From Woronichinia naegeliana WA131 (GTDB lineage: Bacteria > Cyanobacteriota > Cyanobacteriia > Cyanobacteriales > Microcystaceae), in NCBI GenBank assembly GCA_025370055.1, contig CP073041.1, positions 7,776,001-7,840,000 of the forward strand: a stretch of 64,000 nucleotides of DNA. Direction: 5' to 3'. Every line of letters starts with the position of its first letter. The stretch's first letter is position 1. This document shows positions 8,738 to 17,150 of the stretch, in pieces. The notes under the pieces are model-generated. The model saw only the letters and a program-made list of their open reading frames with translations, had not been told where the DNA came from and made no database searches. Both the position numbers and the translations under genes were made by a program.

Positions 8738-9759
8738 CTCATGTTAACACTTTTCTTTTCCTTCATCAACTAAAGGTCACACCCTGGCGCGGTTGGTTGA
8801 AGTTGCATGACCTTTGCCAAGGCTGGCAGCTTGCAATCCGCACTTAACGGGAAAAGTCAGATTATTGATGGAGAGGTAGAAGCAAAACTAATCGCCTTAC
8901 GTTGTGGAGAACCGCCTGCTGGTCAAGCCCGTTGGACATTGAGGTTACTAGCCGACAAGGCGGTCGAGTTAGAAATTGTGCCAGCAATTAGTCACGAAAC
9001 CGTGCGTCAAGTGTTAAAAAAAACGAACTAAAACCTCATCTGCGACAGATGTACGTGATTCCACCAGAAAAGAGTGCCGAATTTGTGTCTAACATGGAAG
9101 ATGTTCTAGAAATTTATCACCGACCCTATGACCCCAATTGTCCAGTGATTTGCATGGATGAGCAACCTATACAATTGGTCAAAGAAACCCGCCTTCCTCT
9201 ACCAGCCAAACCTGGACAGCCAGAGGCGCATGATTACGAATATGAACGCAATGGAACAGCCAATATCTTTATGTTTACAGAACCCTTGTCTGGGTGGCGA
9301 AAGACAGTTGTCAGTGAACGTAGAACATCGGTTGACTGGGCAACAGAAATTAAGAATTTACTCGATAACGACTATGCTGATAACGACAAAGTCATTTTAG
9401 TATGTGATCAGCTAAATACTCACAAACTTGCCTCACTATATGAAGCATTTGAGCCTTCCACGGCTCGTCGTCTAGTCGAACGGTTGGAAATTCACCATAC
9501 CCCAAAACATGGCAGTTGGCTTAATATTGCTGAAAACGAGCTGTCCGCAATGACTCGGCAATGCCTAGCTCGTCGAATTCCAGATCGGGAAACTTTAGAG
9601 CAAGAAACAACGGCTTGGTACACTCAGCGCAATCATTACCCAAAAGTCGGTAGATTGGCAATTCACGACGGCTGAGGCTCGTATCCGTCTCCATTGGTGT
9701 CAACTTAAGCCAAAATGCCTACTCACAAAAGATTAGCCTAAAAGCAGGCGGAAGTAAGA

Positions 9760-11132
9760 GTAGGCTGAAAAAAAGGTTAGTATATAAAAAAGTGAGCAAA
9801 AAACAAATGGCAAGACAACATCCTCGGAGAAAAGGAAACCCAGACTTACGTCGTAAGACAAATCAGCCAGGGGTAGAAATCCCTGAAATAACAAAAGAGT
9901 TGTTTGAATTACTAGAACCCACAATGTTTACACCATTAAAATATTTACAGGGAACTCATGAGAAAATGATGAGAGATAGGGTATTAAATTTACCAGTAAT
10001 GGTGGCATTAGTGTTAAGTATAGTGTATCGTCAAATAGCGGGTATAAGTGAAGCGGTAAGACTGTTAGAGGAAGAGGGATTGCTATGGGTAGCATCATTA
10101 AAAGTAAGCAAACAGGCAGTATCAAAAAGAATGATGAATGTGCCAGCCGAAATATTTGCAATATTACTAAAAGAAGTGTTAGAAAAAGCAGCCGAAAAAG
10201 GGAAGAAGCTCCAAGTAGGAGAAAAATGGGAAAAAATAAGAGAAAAGTTTAGTGCAGTGTGGATAGCAGATGGCTAAACGCTAGAGCAGATAAGGAAAAA
10301 TATGAAAATAAGTAAAGAAGAAAAGAGTAAATTGGGGGGTAAAATAATGATGGTAGTGGAAGCCTTTACCCAAAGACCCGTTACTTTATGGTACACAGAA
10401 AATGATAAATCAAATGATAAAATATGGTGTGAAGAATTGGCAGCTAAATTACCAGAAAATGGTTTAATTCTCGTAGATATGGGATTTTTTAGCTTTGTGT
10501 GGTTTGATTTGTTAACAGAAGCTAAAAAGTTTTTTCTAACCAGATTTAGAGCGGGTACATCTTACAAAACCAAACAAGTATTGTCTCAAGGTAGTCATTA
10601 CAGAGATGAGATTATCATTATGGGAAATTACCGTTCTAATCCTTGCAAGCATCCGGTGAGATTAGTCTCAGTATTATGGGGAACAATCTGGTATCAGTAT
10701 TTAACAAATGTGTTGTCTCCCGAACAACTGTCCGCCGAAGAGGTCTGTGATTTATATCGAAGACGATGGACAATCGAAGAAGCCTTTTTATTAACGAAAA
10801 GACTTTTAGGACTAGCCTATTTATGGGTAGGGAATAAGAATGGTGTCCAAATCCAGATTATTTGCACTTTGATTTTCTATACGGTCTTAAATCAATTGGT
10901 AGGGGAAGTGGCGATTGCTCTAAATCAACCGAAAGAAAAAATCTCAGTAGAGATGGTGTTTCGGAGTCTATACTATGTAGCGAAGGCTATTGCTAGAGGA
11001 GAAAAGCAGGGCAAACGCATCTAAATTCTAGACTCCTTATCTGATAAGCCTTTCAGCGTTTCATAAAAAATCAATCATGATCTCGAAAACCCTTATCCAG
11101 CCTACCTTTCAAAAATAAGATGCGTTCGCCCT
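9760..11132 (+). mobile_element. IS4-family element (second type), partly degraded ends
   Basis: Holds a YREK-type transposase gene. An inner inverted-repeat core GTAGGCTG is found at 9760-9767 and as CAGCCTAC at 11098-11105. The right outer end CAGCCTAC...GATGCGTTCGCCCT (11098-11132) is identical over 35 bp to 13970-14004. The outer part of the left end was not found, so the left boundary is approximate. Confidence 0.55.
9792..11024 (+). pseudogene. IS4-family transposase interrupted by one in-frame TAA
   Basis: Two consecutive segments, 9792-10277 and 10302-11024, lie in the same frame and are separated by a single TAA (10275-10277) directly after the first catalytic aspartate (SAVWIADG). 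The text continues TLEQIRKNMKISK. The second part has LVDMGFF (second Asp) and YRRRWTIEEAFLLTKRLLGL, an exact Y-(2)-R-(3)-E-(6)-K IS4 signature. A TCA-to-TAA change is the simplest explanation, since a serine usually follows DG here. About 410 aa without the stop. The gene is otherwise intact, so the lesion may be recent. Confidence 0.82.
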
Positions 11133-11143
11133 GAGGAGAAAAG

Positions 11144-11269
11144 CCTGATACAGTAACCTATCTGGCTGAACGTGCTAAGTTATTTGGTTTGGTCAAAGCT
11201 GAGAGAAAGCGACATCGAGAAAAGGCCGCTCTCAATCAACAAATTTGGGAACCCATTCCTTTAAGTTGA
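11144..11269 (+). pseudogene. C-terminal remnant of an unrecognised protein
   Basis: An open stretch reads PDTVTYLAERAKLFGLVKAERKRHREKAALNQQIWEPIPLS then TGA. It is basic and helical-looking, and has no start. It lies between an IS4 end and the truncated IS1-like gene. It looks like the last 40 residues of an interrupted gene; I do not recognise the family. Confidence 0.4.
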
Positions 11270-11604
11270 CACGGATGACTATTAAATGCCTCAACGTGGT
11301 TGGCATGGACGTCCTTTTCTTCTGGTTTTTCTGTTGTCTCTGGATGTTCTGGTTTCGGAGTTTCTACTTTCTTTAGTTTACCCTCAGAATCTCGACGTTT
11401 ACTACTCTTATTTTTTAGTCTTACCACCATACCCTTCGGTAATACTTTGGTGGGACGACCTCGCTTTCCAGTCCTTAATACTTCGTGACAAATATTAAAT
11501 AGCAGTTGACTATATCGCTTTTCTCCATCTGTAAATAACTGGAGAGATTCTGCACTCCTTTCAAATAATTCCGCTACCGTCATCATTGCTTCTAGAAATA
11601 ATTT

Positions 11605-12853
11605 GGTTCTCCTGAACAAAGAGTGATAATTAGAACTTATCATGAAAAGCAAGCTAAAAAACGGTTTCGCATATTATCAAAGTTCATAAATCCATAAGCT
11701 TGACGCTTGATTAGTTTAAGACGATTATTAATTCCTTCCATTGCCCCATTCGTCGTTCGACTCAAAAAGTAGTTACAAATAGAGTCTAAATTCCTACGAA
11801 TTGTGCTAATTACATCTGTATAAATGCTCTTAGCATTCTCTAACCATTCTGTAAATTTTAATCGCCCTTCTTCCTTCTCATTTACTTTTTCATATATTTC
11901 TCTAAATGACTCTTTATACTCATACGCCTTACGCAGACGAGCAGATTGCTTTAACACCAATTCTAATTTTTCTAACTCCTCCTCTTTTAGGTCTTCTTTA
12001 TTTTTTAATAATAGCCATTTTTCTCCCTTAATTTTTACATTCAACCTTGTCTGTTTACGGATTTTATTTAATTCTTCATTCACCGCCTTCATTACATGAA
12101 ATCTATCCGTTACAATTACTGCATTCGGAAATACTTTTTCTATCACCTTCGGAAATCCTACCCACATATCTACACTCACTTGTTCTACTCCTTCCCTCAC
12201 CTCTAACGGTTTCTCCATCAGCACTTCTATTATTTTATCTTGTTGATGACTATCAATTACTTCTATTAATTCTCCTTTTTCTAGGTCTCCTACCACTGTT
12301 ACAAAATTCTGATGACCTTTTCGTTTCGCTATTTCATCCATCCCCACGTATTTTACCCCTTGCCAATCCTTTTTTTACTTCACATTGACGTTGATAAATT
12401 CCATTTACTTGATCCCATGATAGAGATTCCTCTCTGCTTACTTGTTCCACACTGCTCACATTTACTCGTCCATAAATATATTCTTCATACCGCACCGTAT
12501 ATTTCCTACGGGCTTCCATGAATTCCAGATTTTCTGTAAAAAACCTTTGACAATTTTTACAGTAAAATTTACGACGAGGCACTTTCAGGTATACCATTTG
12601 ACCAGATATAGACAAATCCCTTACCAGTACATTGTTCGTCTGATGTAATTCATCTGTTAAGCTACCACAATAATTACATTTGACTTCTTCCTCTTGACAA
12701 CTCAGTATTAAAAATGCCTGTTTCCCTTCTTGAATAACATTTCTTATGCTTACCTTTGGCAAATTCAGGAGATTTTCCAGAAAAAATAACATTGATGTCA
12801 TCCTCATATACTGTATCTTATTATACATCTTTTACCGCAAAGCCAGAAGAACC
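11605..12853 (-). mobile_element. ISL3-family element (1249 bp)
   Basis: Ends GGTTCTCCTG (11605) and the complement of GGTTCTTCTG (12853), flanked by the 8-bp duplicate AATAATTT (11597-11604, 12854-12861). An 8-bp duplication is the rule for ISL3. Inserted in the IS1-like transposase gene. Confidence 0.88.
11640..12828 (-). pseudogene. ISL3-family transposase with a poly-A frameshift
   Basis: The N-terminal part (12334-12828) has a zinc ribbon (CNYCGSL...CKNCQRFF) and helix-turn-helix. The C-terminal part (11640-12347) has the DDE region: VGMDEIAKRKG, VIVTDRFHVMKAVNEELNKIRK and TTNGAMEGINNRLKLIKRQAYGF. The two are out of phase. A seven-A run near 12368-12374 is one base too long for the expected text VKKDWQGVKYVGMDE. 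Either a fixed indel or slippage at the run would explain it. About 395 aa if corrected, normal for ISL3. Confidence 0.82.
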
Positions 12854-13487
12854 AATAATTTCTGCTCTTTTCGACCACATTTTAAATGCCAAATAAAGCG
12901 GCTAGCCCTGTCCATGAGCACGATTGTCCACCCCTCAGAGGCACTTGCTTCTTCATTTTTTCCAACTTTTGTGTATAGTTCATCCCCTTCTATTACTAAT
13001 TTAACAAATTCATTCACTAAGGCGTATAAAAATAATGTCTCTTGTAATCCTGATAATTTCTTTTCCCAATTCAATATTGTTATTTTCGCGTAGCCAAATA
13101 CTCGGGCTGCTGCATTTAATCCTATTCCTTCCATTCTGGCTTTTAATACTTTTACAATTTCACTTAATGGGGTTTCTAAGCCAGCGATTACGCTACCATA
13201 AGTCTCAGCAAAACAAGAACTACATTCTTGACAAATGAACATTTTACGTTCCCCGTTACCTTTCGTTTGATAATAAGAATGTATTTTTACTTTTTCACTA
13301 TAGCAATGAGGACAGTTTTTCTTGAATAAGGCATCCTCTTTATCTTGGCACAAGCCAACATCATTCAGGATTTCCATAGAGCTTTTCTTTAATATTGACA
13401 TCGTTTTCTGTTTCCTTCTTCTTTGATATAATGACAATAATAATAGTATAATAAAAACGGGCCGATGTCTAGTCTTAAACTATTTTT

Positions 13488-13868
13488 CTATTTTCTCAAA
13501 GCCTTACACCATAAATTTTTCCAACTTTGATCAGACGATACCAGTTCCTCCCCTTCACTTACCTCCGCTATACTTTTGACCCAATCGAGAAAACAGTCTT
13601 GAAATTGCTCTGGGTTCAGACTAGCAAATACACGCGCAAACGTATCGTCGGAGGGGATGCCATTCGACAATTCCAAAATTTTTTTTAGCCATTGATGTTT
13701 AGCCTTGCCGAAACTTTCCATGGCTACCCAACCTTCTGCTCCACAAATGACGGCTAAGATGGCAATCGTTAGAATATCAATGAGTTTATGCCGTTTTGTT
13801 CGTTCGATGCGAGGGTCATCTATTTCGGCAAAGTGTTCTACCAGTCTATATTTGGGTCGGAGTTTCAT
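13488..13868 (-). pseudogene. ISAs1-family transposase, N-terminal fragment
   Basis: MKLRPKYRLVEHFAEIDDPRIERTKRHKLIDILTIAILAVICGAEGW followed by SNGIPSDDTFARVFASLNPEQF is the conserved N-terminal domain of ISAs1/H-repeat transposases. The catalytic domain is missing because the sequence runs into the IS1-like element near 13480. The matching terminus of this element, GATGCGTTCGCCCT, is at 13949-13962. Confidence 0.82.
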
Positions 13869-13969
13869 CGCTTTTGTTTTCTATGCACTTTTCCTTATTT
13901 TCCCTTATCCATCCCTCTATAATGTTCTTGTATCTGTATCATTTTTAGATGCGTTCGCCCTGCCTTATT

Positions 13970-14004
13970 CAGCCTACCTTTCAAAAATAAGATGCGTTCG
14001 CCCT
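13970..14004. repeat. Solo IS4-type terminus
   Basis: 35 bp identical to 11098-11132 (CAGCCTACC...GCGTTCGCCCT) and directly adjoining the ISAs1 terminus. It marks the right-hand edge of the first IS block; non-repetitive genes begin just beyond. Confidence 0.65.
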
Positions 14005-14044
14005 AATTGATGACACGCTCTAGGAACATTACCGAAAGGGTAAC

Positions 14045-14323
14045 TCATTTAAAATCCCCATAAAGTTGAGTATAATAAGATAAAATTTCCTCTAAATAAA
14101 TCTTTTCCTGAGCAGGTAAATTTTGAGGATAGTGAATTTCTAATGCCTCCACCTGACTTTGGCTATAGTCAAAATGGGGCGAAGATTGACTCATTAGCTG
14201 AACTTCGACTGCTGATACCTGTTGGAGATGGGCTGTAATTTCTCGATAAACGGCTAGGGGTAAATTGTTAAAACTTACCTTTTTTTTACATATTACTAAG
14301 GCATTTAGATTAACAGACATCAT
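14045..14323 (-). CDS. Hypothetical protein, 92 aa
   Basis: Not recognised. Starts MMSVNLNALVICKKKVSFNNLPLAVYREITAHLQQVSAVEVQLM. A beta-alpha pattern with no signal peptide or membrane segment suggests a small cytoplasmic protein. It is the last gene of a three-gene run on the - strand and begins 10 bp after the stop of the preceding gene, so it is probably co-transcribed with the exported protein and lipoprotein upstream. Confidence 0.6.
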   Translation of the reverse strand: MMSVNLNALVICKKKVSFNNLPLAVYREITAHLQQVSAVEVQLMSQSSPHFDYSQSQVEALEIHYPQNLPAQEKIYLEEILSYYTQLYGDFK

Positions 14324-14333
14324 TGAAATAATA

Positions 14334-14786
14334 TTATGATTTAAGGGCTGGGTTGAAGCTCTCTAAAACGTTGATAAGTGGATGGTTGGGTTGTTGGCTG
14401 GTCAATAACTTCGGGCGATGAAGGTGAATTATTAGGAGGACTTGAAGTAATAGGGTTAGTCCCAGGGGGGGTAGGGAAGAATTAGACGGTAGATTATTCT
14501 GCGTGGGTAGATTAGAAGATTTTGCAGGTGGGTTTTGAGTCGTTATCGGTAGGAGTACTTGAACGGGTGGAATATTATCTTGATTAATTGCAGGCTGACA
14601 AAGTTTGTCCAGACTATAGGATTTTAACCAATAGGTCTGAATAATGCAAGCAGGTGAACCTAAATAGTTTCCTGTTTCCGTAATTAATGGAAAATTTCTA
14701 TTAAAAAAGGAAGCATTTTGTGCTGAACTTAGTGACACTGGCAAACTACCAAGGATTAGAGTCATCAAAAATAGATTCCACTTCAT
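14334..14786 (-). CDS. Hypothetical secreted or anchored protein
   Basis: The N-terminus MKWNLFLMTLILGSLPVSLSSAQNA is a clear signal peptide. The start at 14786 is preferred over the upstream TTG because GGAGGT lies about 7 bp before it. A middle region (ACIIQTYWLKSYSLDKLCQPAINQD) contains two cysteines. A Pro/Ser/Asn-rich stretch follows, then a hydrophobic segment (LGLTLLLQVLLIIHLH) that could be a C-terminal membrane anchor. Family not recognised. Its ribosome-binding site overlaps the stop codon of the lipoprotein gene, indicating translational coupling. Confidence 0.65.
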   Translation of the reverse strand: MKWNLFLMTLILGSLPVSLSSAQNASFFNRNFPLITETGNYLGSPACIIQTYWLKSYSLDKLCQPAINQDNIPPVQVLLPITTQNPPAKSSNLPTQNNLPSNSSLPPLGLTLLLQVLLIIHLHRPKLLTSQQPNHPLINVLESFNPALKS

Positions 14787-14791
14787 TAATG

Positions 14792-15988
14792 TTACCTCCA
14801 ATTCATAAACTTAACATAGATATCTTTCGCCTCTCTTCCGCGAAGTTTGGGTACTTCAAAATCAAATTCAATTCTTTGACCTGGCTCCAGGGTAGCGTCA
14901 GATTCATTAATTTTATTCCAGTTTACGTCTAAAATATTGTTAGTTTTAGCGTCTTGAATTTGAACTTTAACTTCATTGAAGCTAATTGCCTTTTTACTAT
15001 CATTGCAGAGGGTTCCAAATAGTCGCCTTGAAGTACTGTCATCTTTTTCTCCAACTTTTACCTTGTCAAGACTAACTTTATCCAGCATTAACCCTCGAAC
15101 TAGACCAAAACCGTCGGGGCCTTGAGGACGAGTAACAATTTCTCGATCAGAAGCACTTTCTGACTTAATAACAACAGGTTTATCTCCAATTTTTCGAGAT
15201 ACTATTTTTCCATATTGTTGAAGGACAACTGACTCATTTAAGGTATCAATAGCGACGACTTTAACTTTTCCTTGAGATAGCATTGCCCCTGGCTGAACTG
15301 TAATTTCTAGAGATTCTCCGTGAGGTAAAAGGATCGCAGCAGGAGTATTCCGAAATTTAATAATCCCAGACACTACAACCCCCTGAGCATCCTCAGGCTG
15401 AATGTTATTAAACCCAGAGATTTTTTGAACAATCTGTTGATCTGGCGATTGACCACTACAAAAAGTTCCAACTCTCTGTTCTTTAGGTTTAACTTGAGGT
15501 TTAGAAGCTACTAAAACACCAGTTTTGGAGAAATTTGAGCCTTTTTGTATTGTTGAGTTAGAGAGTTGATTTCCCGCCCCCTCTTTAATTCCTCTTCTAT
15601 CCACAGAGCCAAGATTTGCAGAAGTTTCTGCTTTACCAGATTCTCCTGACGGTGAAGTGGATGGCAATGTGTCGGGCTTGACTAAGACGTTGATCCCTAT
15701 GAGAGCAAAGGGGTTAGTGCGTCCTGACAGAATTTCTTGACGGCGTCTAGTGGGATTGGTAGAGGGAATAAGACCTATCACTTTCGGATTGGAAGGTGAG
15801 GCTTTGGGCGATGGTGAAGCGGCCGCTTGAGGACTGGGAGGCGAAGGAATAGGGGGGGGAGCGGTGGTATTGGGACTCATACTCGGACTGAGCGAAGGAG
15901 GAGCTTGATTTTCACTAGGAGATCCACACCCTCCGTTCAGGAGCGTTAATGTACTGATCAAAATAATTAACGAAGGTCTTTTCTTCAT
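14792..15988 (-). CDS. Putative lipoprotein, 398 aa
   Basis: Signal sequence MKKRPSLIILISTLTLLNGGC with a lipobox-like LNGGC. A long Ser/Pro/Ala-rich low-complexity segment (about residues 25-90) could span the envelope. A globular part follows. Within it, GVVVSGIIKFRNTPAAILLPHGESLEITVQPGAMLSQGKVKVVAI resembles the periplasmic regulatory domains that couple pilus or secretion machinery, but this is a weak likeness and not a firm call. The C-terminal part is rich in beta strands. First gene of a three-gene run on the - strand. Confidence 0.6.
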   Translation of the reverse strand: MKKRPSLIILISTLTLLNGGCGSPSENQAPPSLSPSMSPNTTAPPPIPSPPSPQAAASPSPKASPSNPKVIGLIPSTNPTRRRQEILSGRTNPFALIGINVLVKPDTLPSTSPSGESGKAETSANLGSVDRRGIKEGAGNQLSNSTIQKGSNFSKTGVLVASKPQVKPKEQRVGTFCSGQSPDQQIVQKISGFNNIQPEDAQGVVVSGIIKFRNTPAAILLPHGESLEITVQPGAMLSQGKVKVVAIDTLNESVVLQQYGKIVSRKIGDKPVVIKSESASDREIVTRPQGPDGFGLVRGLMLDKVSLDKVKVGEKDDSTSRRLFGTLCNDSKKAISFNEVKVQIQDAKTNNILDVNWNKINESDATLEPGQRIEFDFEVPKLRGREAKDIYVKFMNWR

Positions 15989-16125
15989 AGGGGATTGGAG
16001 GCATTAACCAAAGAAGAGCGGCAGGGTGAGGAGTGGGGGAAAGGGCGATCGCTGGAGATGGCGGTGATTCCCATTACGATCTTAAAGCCAGACTTCCTAC
16101 TGGCCAAATTTTTGTCATTATTTTT

Positions 16126-16224
16126 CTACCTGTAAATAATTCGTTGATAGTTTATTCCGTGAAACGGCACGATAAGACTTCCACAATCGAATTAGACATA
16201 AATCAACGAAAAATTTACAGCAAG
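16126..16224. mobile_element. About 99-bp MITE-like element, copy 1
   Basis: Imperfect inverted repeats CTGTAAATAATTCGTTGAT (from 16130) and ATCAACGAAAAATTTACAG (to 16220). The same element, about 85 percent alike and in the opposite orientation, is found at 61029-61126 inside an IS66 gene. Both copies share CTAC at one border and CAAG at the other. Confidence 0.65.
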
Positions 16225-16235
16225 AAATTATCTCT

Positions 16236-16273
16236 CCGATCGCCGATCAGTATGTCTCCGTCTCAAACGCGAT
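16236..16273. repeat. 38-bp dispersed repeat, copy 1
   Basis: CGATCGCCGATCAGTATGTC followed by TCCGTCTCAAACGCGATC; the second copy at 16771-16808 differs at about three positions. The two flank the coiled-coil gene as direct repeats. Confidence 0.7.
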
Positions 16274-16415
16274 CACATCACTAATTTTAATTCTGTTCTC
16301 AAGAGCGATCATTTTTATCTTTAAAATGTTGTTTTGCCTATTGTCAATCCAACCGACGAAGCGGCGATCACCTACAATGAACCTACAATAAAAATTATTG
16401 TCCTGTTAATCTGCT

Positions 16416-16745
16416 ATGACGACGACACCGAAAACCACTATCACCTATAGCCTCGAAGACATCCTCGAACGTATTGAGGACAAGATAGAAGCACGTTTCG
16501 AGAAGATGGATGCACGTTTCGAGAAAGTTGATCGTCAATTAACGGAGATGAATCAACGGTTAACGAAACTGGAAGTGGGACAGGCTGAGTTGTCGGGGAA
16601 AATTAAAGCCTTAGAGGGAAAAGTGGATGGACTTGGTAAACGCTTGGATAATCAAGAGTTTTTGAATCGTGGGGTAGTGGTGGCAGTTTTAGCGGCTTTA
16701 ATTGCGGGGGCAGCAAAGGTGTTTGGATTCTTACCCAAGGGTTGA
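16416..16745 (+). CDS. Small coiled-coil protein with C-terminal membrane segment
   Basis: 109 aa. Residues 15-80 form a heptad-rich coiled coil (LEDILERIEDKIEARFEKMDARFEKVDRQL, with an internal near-repeat ARFEKMD/ARFEKVD). A glycine/alanine-rich hydrophobic helix (VVVAVLAALIAGAAKVFGFL) follows at the C-terminus. This layout is common in cyanobacterial small proteins with no known role. Likely inner-membrane anchored with the coiled coil in the cytoplasm. Flanked on both sides by the same 38-bp dispersed repeat. Confidence 0.75.
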   Translation: MTTTPKTTITYSLEDILERIEDKIEARFEKMDARFEKVDRQLTEMNQRLTKLEVGQAELSGKIKALEGKVDGLGKRLDNQEFLNRGVVVAVLAALIAGAAKVFGFLPKG

Positions 16746-16770
16746 TTTTTGAGTTGAAGGACTTGAACGG

Positions 16771-16808
16771 CGATCGCCAATCAGTATGTCTCTGTCTCAA
16801 ACGAGATC
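16771..16808. repeat. 38-bp dispersed repeat, copy 2
   Basis: Near-identical direct repeat of 16236-16273, just after the stop codon of the coiled-coil gene. It includes a GCGATCGC octamer. Confidence 0.7.
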
Positions 16809-16874
16809 GCCGCCTCATAGTTTAGGTTGTCTTTGTAAAGGATAAAATGGAGGAGCAACATTGAAATCAAGCCT

Positions 16875-17150
16875 ATGACAATTCGACAGCCCCGCTATAG
16901 CAAAGAAGAATTTGCCCAACGAGGTAACGCAATTTATGAAGCCCAAGTGCGATCGCAGGTCGAAGCAGGAAATCATGGCAAAATAGTTGCTATTGATATT
17001 GAGACTGGAGATTTTGAGGTAGCAAATTCGCCGATGTTAGCTGTTGATCAACTTTATGAACGTAAACCTGATGCTCAACCTTGGGTGATTCGCATTGGAC
17101 ATAGAGCCGTCTTCCGTTTTGGCAGTCGTACACTGAAGAAACCCTTATGA
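16875..17150 (+). CDS. Small hypothetical protein upstream of protease-like gene
   Basis: 91 aa starting MTIRQPRYSKEEFAQRGNAIYEAQVRSQVEAGNHGKIVAIDIETGDFEVA. The KIVAIDIETGDFE...DAQPWVIRIGHRAVFRFG pattern recalls small cyanobacterial proteins paired with retropepsin-like genes. The stop TGA overlaps the ATG of the next gene (ATGA), so the two are translationally coupled. The function is unknown; an antitoxin or partner role would be speculation. Confidence 0.7.
   Translation: MTIRQPRYSKEEFAQRGNAIYEAQVRSQVEAGNHGKIVAIDIETGDFEVANSPMLAVDQLYERKPDAQPWVIRIGHRAVFRFGSRTLKKPL

Larger units (their letters stand above)
7395..8784 (-). mobile_element. ISKra4-family element, copy 2 (intact, 1390 bp)
   Basis: Same 20-bp ends as copy 1, with one change in the end at 8784 (GTGTGACC for GTGCGACC, read outward). 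Flanked by the 8-bp duplicate TGGCGCGG (7387-7394, 8785-8792). Inserted into the C-terminal region of the Tn5-like transposase gene. It carries frames A and B on the - strand. Confidence 0.92.
5846..8847 (+). pseudogene. Tn5-like IS4 transposase, triply disrupted
   Basis: Begins MLEWWTKNFASCELGDERLNNRA. Catalytic motifs follow the Tn5 pattern: GDTTFLDYR (first Asp), VIHVFDREGDV (second Asp) and YTYRWRVEEFHKVLK (YREK-type motif with the Glu). It has three lesions. A missing T in a T-run near 6007-6013 shifts the frame (stop at 6040, coding continues via ...FVKIIEPHCEMTTAAV). A 210-bp MITE lies at 6981. ISKra4 copy 2 lies at 7395. The C-terminus (GWLKLHDLCQGWQLAIRT) ends at TAA 8847. In the undamaged state about 460 aa, as expected for the family. 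Confidence 0.83.
5645..8860 (+). mobile_element. IS4-family (IS50/Tn5-like) element carrying a MITE and ISKra4 copy 2
   Basis: Inverted repeats CTGACTTTTCCCGTTAAGT at 5645 and its complement ending at 8860. Flanked by the 10-bp duplicate ATTATTGATG (5635-5644, 8861-8870), a length usual for IS4. Removing the MITE and the ISKra4 insertion with their duplicates leaves about 1.6 kb, a normal size. The target is the IS630 transposase gene. Confidence 0.88.
5362..9736 (+). pseudogene. IS630-family transposase split by an IS4/Tn5-type element and frameshifted
   Basis: The N-terminus (MLKTYIVRLSQEERQTLKDLVSIG..., winged-helix DNA-binding region) is at 5362-5644. Coding resumes at 8871 (GEVEAKLIALRCGEPP...). 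Catalytic blocks follow: CPVICMDEQPIQLV (Asp), VILVCDQLNTHKL (Asp) and HTPKHGSWLNIAENELSAM (Glu). Besides the insertion there is a -1-type frameshift at an eight-A run near 9020 (9031 stop against QMYVIPPEKS at 9049) and another near 9650. The true C-terminus (VDWQFTTAEARIRLHWCQLKP) continues to a TAG at 9736. The eight-A run could support slippage; the later frameshift looks like decay. Confidence 0.8.
11281..13401 (-). pseudogene. IS1-like transposase copy 2, split by ISL3 and 3'-truncated
   Basis: The N-terminal part (13401 down to 12862) starts MSILKKSSMEILNDVG after a purine-rich leader. It carries a zinc-finger pair CPHCYSEKV...CQECSSCF, a helix-turn-helix-like RMEGIGLNAAARVFGYAKITILNWEKKL, and EGDELYTKVG with a probable catalytic Asp. 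Coding resumes at 11604 (FLEAMMTVAELFERS...) and is lost at about 11281 after VEAFNS, so the C-terminus with the last catalytic block is missing. Removing the ISL3 element and one copy of AATAATTT joins the halves exactly as in copy 1. Confidence 0.82.
15989..16415. other. Intergenic region with MITE-like repeat and HIP1-type repeats
   Basis: No credible gene; an 83-aa frame at 16033-16284 reads through a repeat element. It holds the 99-bp inverted-repeat element described separately, several GCGATCGC-type motifs, and a 38-bp repeat (CGATCGCCGATCAGTATG... at 16236-16273) that recurs at 16771-16808 after the next gene. Confidence 0.6.

Noticed and set aside
16033-16284. 83-aa frame on + strand
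   Set aside because: It reads through a MITE-like repeat and HIP1 repeats. The match to the IS66 frame near 61100 is due to the shared repeat element.
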